DNA of 64,000 bases from Larus michahellis (taxonomy: Eukaryota; Chordata; Aves; Charadriiformes; Laridae): contig NC_133928.1 of NCBI RefSeq assembly GCF_964199755.1, forward strand, positions 62,001 to 126,000, written 5' to 3'. The notes beneath the pieces were generated by a model. It saw only the letters and a list, made by a program, of their open reading frames with translations. It was not told the origin of the DNA and searched no databases. Positions 25,001-48,534 of this stretch are shown piece after piece (the stretch's first letter is position 1; every line of letters begins with the position of its first letter). Position numbers and translations under genes: made by a program.

Positions 25001-28000
25001 GGGGCATCACACGGGTCAAGGGTCACGGGGGGATGGAGGGTTCAGGGGTGGGGGGTCATGGAAGGTCAAAGGTCACAGGGGTCATAGGGGTCTGGGGCAT
25101 AGTGGGTCGGGGGGGTGGTCCCAGGGGTCATGGGGGGGTCAGGGGTCGCGGGGGGTGATGGGGGGCTGGGGGGGGCAGACTGGGGGGAGCCTGACCCCGT
25201 GACCCCTGACCTCTGACCCCGCAGGGGGTCGGCCTCGCTGCTGTGGGTGGACGCGGGGGGGCGGGAGCTGGAGCGGCTCCGCCTCGACCCCGAGGCCTTC
25301 TGCGCCTGGAGCGCCCCCGGCAACGCCACGGTAACCCCCGACCTCTGACCCCCGACCTCTGACCCCACCCCCGGCAACGACCCTGACCCCGACATTGACC
25401 TCTGATCCTGGGCCCTGACCCCCCCCCCCCCCCCCCGACCCTGACACCCGACCCCCCCTCCACCCTCTTACTGACCCCTGACCCCGACCCCTGACGGTGA
25501 CCCCCCGACCCTGACACCCGACCCCCAACACGTGACCCCGATCCCGACCCCTGACCTTGACCCTCTTCCTGACCCCAATCCCGATCTTGACCCTGACCCC
25601 CCCCCCGCTGACCCCCGGCCCCGCAGGGGGGGCTGGTCTATGGGCACTATGGCCGCCCCCAGGACCTGGCGCTGCTGCGGGCGCGGGGGGTGTCGCCCCG
25701 CGGGAACCTGCTGCTGCTGCGCCTGGGGAGGGGCCCCCCCGCCGCCAAGGTGGGCTGGGGGGGGGGGGGGGGGGGGAGGGGGGGGGTACCCTGGGTCTGC
25801 TACAGGGGGGAGGGGAGGATGCTGGGGTCACCTATGGCGGGGGAGGGGCGGGACAATGGGGTCTTCGGGGGGGGGGGGAGGGGCAGGGGGACCGTTGGGG
25901 GGGGGAGGGGCAAGATGCTGGGTCCCCTATGGGGGGGGAGGGGAGGATGGTGGTGTCCCCTATGGGGGGGGGAGGGGCGGGACAATGGGTCTCCGGTGGG
26001 GGGGAGGAGGAACCAGGTCCTCTATGGGGGGGGGGGAGGGGCAGATGTGGGGTCCCTCGCGGGGGGGGGGGGGGGGAGGGGCGGATGTGGGTCCCCCCCG
26101 GACGCCTGGGTCCCGCAGGTGGCGGCGGCGGCGGGGGCGGGGGCCATCGGGGTGCTGCTGTACCCCGACCCCCAGGACACGGCGGGGCCCGGGGGGGGCC
26201 CCGGGCTGGGGGGGGACACGGCTGTCACCGTGCATGTGAGTGGGGGGGGGGGGGAACATTGGGGGGGGGGTCAGCAGGGCTGTGAGGGCAGTTTGGGGGG
26301 GGGCTCATGCTGGGGTTGGGGAGATTTGGGAGTGGGGGGGGTGGGGGGAAGGTCTGGGGGGGGCTGGGTGGTAATTGGGGGATGGGGGGGGTCTCGGGGG
26401 GAAATATGGGGGGCACCTGGGGGTATTCTGGGAGATCCTGGGGGGGGGATGGGGGGCAACTGTGGGTTTGGGGGGTGCTGGGGGGCTGGGAGGGGGTGGG
26501 TTGGGGGACTGGGGGGGCTGGGGGGCAACCGGGGGGATTTGGGGGGGGGCTGGTTATGAGGGGCCTTGGGGGGCGCTGGGAGGGAATTTGTGGTGCTGGG
26601 GTGGATGTGGGGGGGGCCTAGGGGGGATTTGGGGGGGGGATCTGGGGGCATTTTGGGGGTGCTGGGGGTGGATGGGGGGCCTTGGGGGGGATTTGGGGGT
26701 GCTGGGGGGGGGGTTGGGGGGGGGTCCCCGTCTCTGAGCGCTCCCCGCAGGTACAGGAGGGGGCGGGGGACCCCTACAGCCGGGGGTTCCCCTCCTTCAC
26801 CAACCGGGCCCCCCCCCGCCGCCCCCCGGGGGTGCCCCCCATCCCCGTCCACCCCCTCAGCGCCAACACCGCCGCCCGCCTCCTGCGGTACCGACCCCCC
26901 CGCGCCCACGGGGGTCCCGCCCCGGCCCCCCGGGACCCCCCCTGGGACCCCCCCCCGGACTCCTGGGACCTCCCCATGGGTTCCCCCCCCCCAACCAAAA
27001 CGCCTGGGTCCCTGCGTGGGGGGGGGGCACCTACCTGCTGGGGGGGGGGGGGGAGAAGGGGGGGCTTCCTCTGACACCCCCAGACCCCCGGGTCCCCTGA
27101 GGGAGGACGGGGGGGGGCGCGGAGGGAGCCCAGGTGGGGCAGAGGCCGTTGGAGCCTCATTAGGAGCAGCTGAGGGCAATTAGGGCTAATTAGGGGTCAT
27201 CAGCCCCCGGGAGGGGCCCAGCTGCTGCGCCCCGGACACCTGGGCCCCCCCCGAACTCCGGGGACCCCCTCAAATTCGTGGGTGTCTCCCCCGCCCCCCC
27301 CCGGACACCCGGGTGCCCCCAAATTCCTGGGTCCCTGGGGAGGGGATGGGGGGGGGGGGGGGGAAATCCCGTGCCCGGGTCCCCCCCCCGGACGCCCGGG
27401 TCCTTCCCCGCAGGGTGTTGGGGGCTCCTCAGGCCCCCCCCCACTGGGGCCCCCCCCCCTCCCGGGGGCTGCGGTACCGGCCGGGCGCGGGGGGGCGGCG
27501 GCTGCGGCTCAGTGTGGCCCCGGGGACGGCGCCGGGGACCCTCACCAGCGTCTTCGGGGCCCTGGAGGGGCGGCTGGAGCCCGGTCAGGGGCGTGGCCTT
27601 TGTGGGCGTGGCCTTTGTGGGCGTGGCCGCGAGGGGAGGGGCTACGGGGAGGGTGGGGCCGGGGAGGGGGAGGGACAAGCCCGGGGGGAGGGGGGGGGGG
27701 GGTGTCCATAGGGAAAAGCCCCGGGGGGGGCGTGGTTTGTTGGGGGGCGTGGTTTGTTTGGGGGCGTGGCCAACCGGGGGCGCGGTCGGGTGGGAACCGG
27801 GTTGGGGGTGTGGCCGAAGGGGCGGGGCCAAAGGGGGTGGGGCAAAGAGGGGGGTGGGATCAACCCCGGGGGTGTGGCCTTTTGGGGGTGTGGCCAAGCT
27901 GGGTGTGGTTGATGGGCGGGGCTCGGGTGGGTGTGGCTAAAGGGGGTGTGTGGTTTGATGGGGTGGGGCTGGGGCGGGGCTGGGGGGGCGGAGCCTGGCT

Positions 28001-31000
28001 GACCCCGCCCCCTCGCAGACTGTTACGTCATCGTGGGGGCGCAGCGCGATTCGCTGGGGCCGGGGGCGGCGGCCTCGGGGGTGGGCACCGCCCTCCTGCT
28101 GGAGCTGGCCCGGCTCTTCGCCGCCATTGGGCGGGACGGTGAGGGCGGGGCCGGAGGGCGGGGCCAGAGGGGGTGGGGCCGGGGGGGCGGGGCATTGGGG
28201 TGGGAAAAGGGCGGGGTTTGGGCCCCTGGATGCCTCTGACCCCCCCCCCCATCACCCCCCCCAGCCCCGTGTGACCCCCCCCGGCCCCTGTGACCCTCTG
28301 GATGCTGGGTCGCCCCTGGCCCCCCGTGACCCCCCCCGACCCCCGTGACCCCCCCTGACCCCCGTGACCCCCCCGTGACCCCCCCGTGACCCCGGCCCCG
28401 CCCCCCGCAGGGTTCCAGCTCCGCCGGACGCTGCTCTTCGTCAGCTGGGACGGGGGCGAGTTCGGGCACTTGGGGGCCACCGAGTGGCTGGAGGTCAGTC
28501 CCCACGGCGGGGTGTCCCCGTGTCCCCCCCGCGTGTCCCCATGTGTCCCCCCCCCCCATGTCTCCACGTCCCCCCGTGTCCCTGTGACCCCCCCATGTCC
28601 CCCTGTCCCCATGTGTCCCCATGTGTCCCCCCCATGTCCCCATGAACCCCCGTGTCCCCGTGTCCCCCCCCATGTCTCCACGTCCCCCCCATGTCCCTCT
28701 GACCCCCCCATGTCCCCACGTCCCCCCGTGTCCCCCCATGTCCCCGTGACCAACTGTGTCCCCGTGTCCCCATGTGTCCCCCGTGTCCCCCCGTGTCCCC
28801 GTGTTGCCATGTCCCCCCATATCCTCGTGTCCCCCCCGTGTCCCCATCACTGACCGTGTCCCCCCATGTCCCCTCGTGTACCTGTCACTGTGTCCCCGTG
28901 TGTCCCCGTGTCCCCATGTCCCCCCCGTGTCCCCACGTGTCCCTGTGTCCCCCCCATGTCCCCATCACTGACCGTGTCCCCCCGTGACCCCCCCAGGGTT
29001 ACCCCGACCTCCTCCACACCAAAGCCGCCGCCTACATCAGCCTGGACCAGGCCATGCTGGGTGAGCCCCTCCCCCACCCCAGGACGGGGGGAGGGGATGT
29101 CCCCTCCCCCCCCTCCCCCCACCCCCCCCCCGGCCACCTGGGATCACCTGACGCCCCTCCCCCCACCAGGTGACGACCGTTTTGTGGCCAAAACCAGCCC
29201 GATGCTGGTCAACCTCCTGGAGAGCGCCCTGGGCCAGGTGGGGGGAGGGGCCGGGGGGGGGGTGGGGGAGGGGTGTCGTGTCACGTGACGTCCCCCCCCT
29301 CCCCCCCCCCCCCCCGGCTCATCACCCCTCCCCCCCCCAGGTGGAGAGCCCCAACGAGGGCGGGAAAAGCCTCTTGGAGGCGGTGACGCGGCCGGGGCGG
29401 GGCTGGGAGAGTGACGTGTGAGCGCCGGGGGGGGGGTCCGGGGGGGGGGTCGGGTGGGTCCGGGGCGGGGGAAGGAGCGGGGATGTTGCGGGGGGGGTCG
29501 GGGGGTCGGGGCCGAACGGCGGGATCCCCCCCTTGGGGGAGGGGGAGGGGGAGGGAAGGGGTTCCCCAAACCCCTGGGTCCCCCCCCGGGGGGGTGGGGG
29601 AGGGGCGTTGGGGGGTGGGGGGGGAGGGGAGGGCTCGGCACCCCCCCCACCCCCCACCCCTCGACGCCTGGGACCCCCCCCCAGGATCCGGCCGCTGCCC
29701 CCCGAAAGCGGCGCCTTCCCCTTCACGGCCGCCGCCGGCGTCCCGGCCCTGGAGCTCGGCTTCGACGAGGTGGGGGGTCCCCGTGTCACCCCCCCCCCCC
29801 GCCCCCGTGTCCCCATCATGGATCACGTCCCCATCACTGGCCACCCCCACGTCCCCCCCGGGTGGTCCCAAGTGTCCCCGTGTCACCCCCGTGTCCCCGT
29901 GAATCGTCCCCGTGTCCCCCCCCCGGTGCCCCCACCGCAGGCCACGGCCCTCCGTGTCCCCGTGACCGACCACGTCCCCGCGTGTCCCCGTGTCCCCCTG
30001 AGTCCCTGTCCCCACGTCCCTCCGTGTCCCCGTGACCGCGTGCACCCCATGCCCCCCCTCGTGTCCCCACGTCCCCTCCGTGTCCCCTTGTCCCCCTCAA
30101 TGACCGTGTCTCCATGTCCCCCCCCACGTGTCCCCACGTCCCCTCTGCGTCCCCTTGTCCCCGTCACCAACCACGTCCCCGTGTCCCCTTGTCCCCGTCA
30201 CCATGTCCCCCCCCCCGTGTCCCCGCAGGCGCCGGGGGGGTGGTCGCGGGCGGCGCTGGGGACACGCGAGGACACGCTGGGGCGGCTGCAGGGGCGGCTG
30301 CGGGGGCGGCTGCCGGCGGTGGCCCGAGCGGTGGCCGCGGTGGCCGCCCACCTCCTGCTGCGCCTGGGCCACGACGCCCGGCTGCCCCTCGACCCCGGCG
30401 CCCTGGGGGACGCGCTGCTGCGGCGCCTGGCGCCCCTCCAGGTCAGACCAGTATAGCCCAGTATAGCCCAGTATAGACCAGTGTGGCACTGGGAGGGCAC
30501 TGGGAGGGTACTGGGGGACACTGGGGGACACTGGGGCTGCCCCTGAACCCTGGTGCCCTGGGGGACGCGCTGCTGCGGCGCCTGGAACCCCTCCAGGTCA
30601 GACCAGTATGAACCAGTATAGACCAGTGTAGACCAGTATAGCCCAGTATAGACCAGCGTGGCACTGGGAGGGCACTGGGAGGGTATCGGGGGACACTGGG
30701 GGACACTGGGGCTGCCCCTGGACCCCGGTGCCCTGGGGGACGCGCTGCTGCGGCGCCTGGCGCCCCTCCAGGTCAGACCAGTATGGACCAGTATAGACCA
30801 GTATAGACCAGTGTGGCACTGGGAGGGTATCAGGGGACACTGGGGGACACTGGGGCTGCCCCTGGACCCTGGTGCCCTGGGGGACGTGCTGCTGCGGCGC
30901 CTGGCGCCCCTCCAGGTCAGACCAGTATGGACCAGTATAGACCAGTATAGACCAGTGTGGCACTGGGAGGGCACTGGGAGGGTATCGGGGGACACTGGGG

Positions 31001-33436
31001 GACACTGGGGCTGCCCCTGGACCCCGGCGTCCTGGGGGACGCGCTGCTGCGGCGCCTGGAACCCCTCCAGGTCAGACCAGTATGAACCAGTATAGACCAG
31101 TGTAGACCAGTATAGCCCAGTATAGACCAGCGTGGCACTGGGAGGGCACTGGGAGGGTATTGGGGGACACTGGGGGACACTGGGGCTGCCCCTGGACCCT
31201 GGTGCCCTGGGGGACGCGCTGCTGCAGCGCCTGGCGCCCTTCCAGGTCAGACCAGTATGGACCAGTATAGCCCAGTATAGCCCAGTATAGACCAGTGTGG
31301 CACTGGGAGGGCATCGGGGGACACTGGGGGACACGGGCTGCCCCTGGACCCTGGTGCCCTGGGGGACGTGCTGCTGCGGCGCCTGGCGCCCCTCCAGGTC
31401 AGACCAGTATGGACCAGTATGGACCAGTATAGCCCAGTATAGACCAGTATAGACCAGTGTGGCACTGGGAGGGCACTGGGAGGGTATCGGGGGACACTGG
31501 GGGACACTGGGGCTGCCCCTGGACCCCGGCGCCCTGGGGGACGCGCTGCTGCGGCGCCTGGCGCCCCTCCAGGTCAGACCAGTATGAACCAGTATAGCCC
31601 AGTACAGCCCAGTAGAGCCCAGTGTGGCGCTGGGGCCGTCCCCGCGGTGTCCCCAACGCCCCCGCTGTCCCCAGGGCCGGGGGCTGTCCCTGCAGTCCCT
31701 GTCCTCGGCCCGCGGGGACGTCGTGCGAGCGGCCGAGAGGCTGCGCCGGGAAATGGCCGGCTCCGACGGCACCAACGAGCGGCTCAACCGCGGCTTCAAC
31801 ACCCGCATCATGGCCGTGAGTGGCACCGCCACCCTGTCACCCTGTCACCCTGCCACCCTGCCACCCTGCCACCCTGTCACCCACCCTGTCCCCTCGACGC
31901 CCGCATCATGGCCGTGTCATCATCACTGTCACCCCGTCACCGTCCCTGTCCCCGTTGACCACGTCCCCAACCCCGTCCCTGTCCCCATCCCATTGACCGT
32001 GTCCCCGTCCCTGTCCTGTCCCCACTGATGGTGTCCCCACCCTTGTCCCTGTCCCCATTGACCACGTCCCTGTCCCCATCCCCGTCCCTGTCCCCATCCC
32101 ACTGATGGTGTCCCCGTCCCTGTCCCTGTCTTTATCCCCATTGACCACGTCCCTGTCCCCGTCCCCATCCCTGTCCCCACCCCACTGACAGTGTCCCTGT
32201 CCCTGTCCCCATCCCCATCCCACTGATGGTGTCCCCGTCCCTGTCCCTGTCCCCATTGACCACATCCCTGTCCCCATCCCTGTCCCCACCCCACTGATGG
32301 TGTCCCTGTCCCTGTCCCCATCCCTGTCCCCACCCCACTGATGGTGTCCTCATCCCTGTCCCCATCCCTGTCCCCACCCCACTGACGGTGTCCCCGTCCC
32401 TGTCGCCATCCCTGTCCCCACCCCACTGATGGTGTCCCCGTCCCTGTCCCCATCCCTGTCCCCATTGACCACGTCCCTGTCCCCATCCCTGTCCCCACCC
32501 CACTGACAGTGTCCCCGTCCCTGTCCCCATCCCTGTCCCCATTGACCACATCCCTGTCCCCATCCCTGTCCCCACCCCACTGACAGTGTCCCCGTCCCTG
32601 TCCCCATCCCTGTCCCCATTGACCACGTCCCTGTCCCCATCCCTGTCCCCACCCCACTGATGGTGTCCCCGTCCCTGTCCCCATCCCTGTCCTCATTGAC
32701 CACGTCCCTGTCCCCATCCCTGTCCCCACCCCACTGACAGTGTCCTCGTCCCTGTCCCCATCCCTGTCCCCACCCCACTGACGGTGTCCCCGTCCCTGTC
32801 CCCATCCCTGTCCCCACCCCACTGATGGTGTCCCCGTCCCTGTCCCCATCCCTGTCCCCACCCCACTGATGGTGTCCCCGTCCCTGTCCCCATCCCTGTC
32901 CCCAGGCGGAGGCCTCGCTCCTGTCCCCTTTCGTGTCCCCCCTGGTCACCCCCTTCCGCCACGTGCTGCTGGGCCGGGGGGGCCACACGCTGCCGGCGCT
33001 GGCGGCCCAGCTGGGGAGGGGACAGGGCTGGGGGACGCGGGGGGACACCCGCCACCTCCGCCTGCGCCTGGCCCTGCTGACCTGGACCCTGCAGGGGACG
33101 GCCGGGGCCCTGGCCGGGGACGCCTGGGACCGTGGGGACATCTGGGGGCGGGGGGACATGGGGGACCGGGGGGACATCTGGGACCTTGGTGGCTCTGGGG
33201 ACACTGGAGATCGTGGGGACAACGGGGACATTGGAGACCGTGGGGACACCAGGGACCGTGGTGCCCTTGGGGACAAGGGGGACACCTGGGACTATGGGGA
33301 CACCTGGGACTATGGGGACCATGGGGACACCTGGGACCGTGGTGGCCTTGGGGACAACGGGGACCATGAGGACACGTGGGACCGTGGTGGCCTTGGGGAC
33401 CATGGTGACACCCAGGATCATGGTGGCCCTTGGTGA
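22085..33436 (+). CDS. TFR2: TFR2, transferrin receptor 2
   Basis: Eighteen coding exons: 22085-22117, 22875-23079, 24020-24206, 24673-24807, 25225-25330, 25627-25749, 26119-26235, 26751-26887, 27414-27583, 28019-28138, 28411-28493, 28997-29060, 29170-29237, 29341-29417, 29685-29769, 30229-30441, 31675-31815, 32906-33436; 864 aa (human 801). TFR2 is a type II membrane iron sensor of liver and erythroid cells, binding holotransferrin and HFE. Seen in order: cytoplasmic YSRH and an acidic Glu run; a membrane segment across exons 2/3; [105 protein letters not shown]. The human GRGDHTL motif reads GRGGHTL here. The frame then runs on into a minisatellite. The N-terminal exons are the least certain. 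Confidence 0.96.
22130..22850. repeat. AAAAAGGGGACCCAG repeat, TFR2 intron 1
   Basis: About fifteen degenerate units of CCCCAAAAGGGGACCCAG(G/A)T with C-run spacers. Confidence 0.85.
23095..24000. repeat. CCATTACACCCC repeat, TFR2 intron 2
   Basis: An almost continuous array of TTACCCC/TTACACCCC words of 7-12 bases. It resembles a degenerate telomere-like C-rich repeat but is not CCCTAA. Confidence 0.9.
24210..25220. repeat. TGACCCC / GGGGTCA half-site array, TFR2 introns 3-4
   Basis: Intron 3 is a (TGACCCC)n array (24210-24670) and intron 4 its inverse, GGGGTCA (24808-25190). It includes a perfect DR1, AGGTCAAAGGTCA, at 25063-25075, the HNF4/RXR consensus. Confidence 0.8.
25340..25620. repeat. 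GACCCTGACCCC repeat, TFR2 intron 5
   Basis: Short tandem CCTGACCCC/CCGACC words between exons 5 and 6, the same family as intron 3. Confidence 0.8.
25755..26110. repeat. GGGGAGGGGCGGGACAATGGG repeat, TFR2 intron 6
   Basis: G-rich tandem units of about 40-60 bases. No exon is seen. Confidence 0.75.
26245..26740. repeat. G-rich degenerate repeat, TFR2 intron 7
   Basis: GGGGGGCTGGGGGGCAAC and GGGGATTTGGGGG words. Strong potential for G-quadruplexes. Confidence 0.7.
27590..28010. repeat. GGGCGTGGCCTTTGTG repeat, TFR2 intron 9
   Basis: Tandem GGGGCGTGG(C/T)TTTG and GTGTGGCC words (CACCC/GC-box type) between exons 9 and 10. Confidence 0.75.
28495..28990. repeat. CCCCATGTGTCCCC repeat, TFR2 intron 11
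   Basis: Tandem CCCCCGTGTCCCC and CCCATGTCCCC words. Confidence 0.85.
29790..30225. repeat. GTGTCCCCGTGACC repeat, TFR2 intron 15
   Basis: Tandem GTCCCC(G/A)TG words, the same family as intron 11. Confidence 0.85.
30370..31620 (+). repeat. Exon-edge minisatellite: tandem copies of TFR2 exon 16 end plus donor
   Basis: The last ~70 bases of exon 16 ([20 protein letters not shown]) with the CAG/GTCAG donor and following intron recur seven more times. The true donor is at 30442; copies are at 30597, 30772, 30916, 31071, 31246, 31398 and 31573. The spacings 155, 175, 144, 155, 175, 152, 175 and shared variants (CTGGAACCC in copies at 30597 and 31071) show a three-unit higher-order repeat. Confidence 0.93.
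31830..32904. repeat. CCCTGTCCCCATCCCTGTCCCC minisatellite, TFR2 intron 17
   Basis: About twenty units of roughly 48-60 bases with CACTGATGGTGTCCCCGTCC or ATTGACCACGTCCC, ending exactly at the exon 18 acceptor. Confidence 0.92.
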
Positions 33437-34220
33437 CACCTGGGACTGTGGGAACACCTGGGATCATGGTGGTCTTGGGGACCTTGGGGACAGCCGGGGT
33501 TGTGGTGGCCCTTGGGGACAACGGGGACAGCTGGGACCATGGGGACACCTGGGACCGTGGTGGCCTTGGGGACACCTGGGGTTGCAGAGGCCCTTGGGGA
33601 CAACGGGGACAGCTGGGACCGTGGTGGCCTTGGGGACCTTGGGGACAGCTGGGGTTGTGGTGGCCCTCAGGGACAACGGGGACACCTGGGACCATGGGGA
33701 CACCTGGGACCGTGGTGGCCTTGGGGACACCTGGGGTTGCAGAGGCCCTTGGGGACAATGGGGACAGCTGGGACCGTGGTGGCCTTGGGGACCTTGGGGA
33801 CAGCTGGGGTTGTGGTGGCCCTTGGGGACAACGGGGACAGCTGGGACCGTGGTGGCCTTGGGGACCTTGGGGACAGCTGGGGTTGTGGTGGCCCTTGGGG
33901 ACAACGGGGACAGCTGGGACCGTGGTGGCCTTGGGGACCTTGGGGACAGCTGGGGTTGTGGTGGCCCTTGGGGACAACGGGGACAGCTGGGACCGTGGTG
34001 GCCTTGGGGACCTTGGGGACAGCTGGGGTTGTGGTGGCCCTTGGGGACAACGGGGACAGCTGGGACCGTGGTGGCCTTGGGGACCTTGGGGACAGCTGGG
34101 GTTGTGGTGGCCCTTGGGGACAACGGGGACAGCTGGGACCGTGGTGGCCTTGGGGACGCCCAGGATCACGATGGCCCTTGGTGATGCTGGGGACCGTGGT
34201 GGCCTTGGGGACGCCGGGGA
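33128..34220 (+). repeat. GGGGACxxxTGGGACCGTGG minisatellite, TFR2 3' end
   Basis: The array begins inside the TFR2 coding exon (33128-33433 is translated) and runs through the 3' UTR. Its distal part settles to an exact 73-base period (ACAACGGGG at 33828, 33901, 33974, 34047, 34120). 73 is not a multiple of 3, so this part could not extend one reading frame periodically. Confidence 0.92.
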
Positions 34221-34300
34221 CATCGAGGACGCCCCTGGCTGGCCCCGCCCCCTCATTTGCATACGGCGGGCGGGGCGCGGGGGAGCCGCCGTCGCCGCGT

Positions 34301-34306
34301 TTTATT
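34301..34306 (-). terminator. Poly(A) signal, probably EPHB4
   Basis: TTTATT on the plus strand gives AATAAA on the minus strand. It is the first such signal seen past the EPHB4 stop (35138) and implies a 3' UTR of about 840 bases. Confidence 0.5.
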
Positions 34307-34365
34307 GGCTGCGACTTCGGGCCATAAATAACAGAATTTGGGGAAAACCTGCCCCGAAGGAGCAC

Positions 34366-34371
34366 AATAAA
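34366..34371 (+). terminator. Poly(A) signal of TFR2
   Basis: The first AATAAA after the TFR2 stop, at the end of the minisatellite-rich 3' UTR. Confidence 0.65.
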
Positions 34372-34767
34372 ACCCCCGGGAGGGCCCCGCCCACTGAGAC
34401 CACGCCCACTTGTGGCCCCCGCCCACCCAGACCACGCCCATCTGGGCCACGCCCACCCGCGCGTCACCCCTGGGCGTGGCTTCCCTGACCCCGCCCACTC
34501 CGGATCAACAGAAAGGGCGGGGCCAAGGAGCTGCGACATCATCAGGGCCCTTATGACATCACCGGGGAGGGGCCAATGAGGTTGTGAGTGGTGACAGCAC
34601 AGGCGCGCCGGGGGCGTGACATCACACGCCAGGCCCCGCCCACCACCCCGTGACATCACCAACCTGGAGTCCCCGGGCAGCAAGCGACAACGTCGGCGGC
34701 GCCAGTGATGTCACAGTGACATCATGGGGCAAAGTCACGCTTTGGTAACACAGGGCAGGGCGCAGGG

Positions 34768-35106
34768 CGGCCATCTTGTGGCGGCCATCTTGGTTTGACG
34801 GCCATCTTGGGGTGGCCATCTTGGCTTGGTGGCCATCTTGTGGCGGCCATCTTGGCTTGGTGGCCATCTTGTGGTGGCCATCTTGGTTTGGCGGCCATCT
34901 TGGTGCAGCCATCTTGGTTTGATGGCCATCTTGGGGCGGCCATCTTGGTTTGGCGGCCATCTTGGCTTGGCAGCCATCTCGGGGCGGCCATCTCGACTCG
35001 ACGTCCATCTCGGGGTGTCCATCTTGGCTTGGCGGCCATCTTGGTGACTCACCCAGGGCCCAGCCCCTCTGAGCGGGTCCGTGGCGCCCTGGTGGCCATC
35101 TTGGCA
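34768..35106. repeat. Tandem array of YY1-type GCCATCTTGG motifs
   Basis: About nineteen copies of CCATCTTG or its variant CCATCTCG, spaced 12-20 bases, many as GCGGCCATCTTGG. On the EPHB4 strand this is CCAAGATGGCCGC, the YY1 consensus. The array begins about 30 bases past the EPHB4 stop, in its predicted 3' UTR. Confidence 0.9.
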
Positions 35107-35137
35107 GGGCCGGGGCCGGGGGCGGGGGGGGGTGGGC

Positions 35138-48114
<12,977 letters not shown>

Positions 48115-48124
48115 AGCGGCACCG

Positions 48125-48530
48125 GTGCGGGGGGGCCCAGGCGTCCAGGCCCCCTCTCCTGTGCCCCACAGCTGGGGGGACCCGGGCGTCCGGGCTGCCC
48201 CCTCCCACCCCCCAGGTCCCCTCCGAGGGGACCCAGGCGTCCGGGTCCCACCCTGGCCCCCCCCCCCCCCACTTTTGGGGGGCTCCTGGAGGGACCCAGG
48301 CGTCTGGGAGGGGTGAAGTTTGGGGAAAGTTTGGGCGACTTTGGGCAACTTGAGGCAGCGGGAAAGCGGCCGGCCTGCGGCTGTGGCCCCCTCCCCCCCC
48401 CAGGCCCCCTCCCGTTGGCAGGGAGGGACCCAGGCGTCCGGGAGGGACCCAGGCGTCCGGGCCCCCCCAGCAGGAAACTCCTTTGTTGAGCGTTTCCCCG
48501 GGTCGGGCGGGGGCAGGATGTGGGATCACG
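48125..48530. promoter_or_regulatory. EPHB4 upstream region
   Basis: This non-coding stretch precedes the EPHB4 ATG on the minus strand and should hold its promoter. It carries five copies of the GGACCCAGGCGTCCGGG motif and no TATA box. Confidence 0.4.
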
Positions 48531-48534
48531 ACCC

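Noticed and set aside
22085-33436. TFRC instead of TFR2
   Set aside because: [20 protein letters not shown], the ALLTWTLQG end and the EPO/EPHB4 neighbours fit TFR2.
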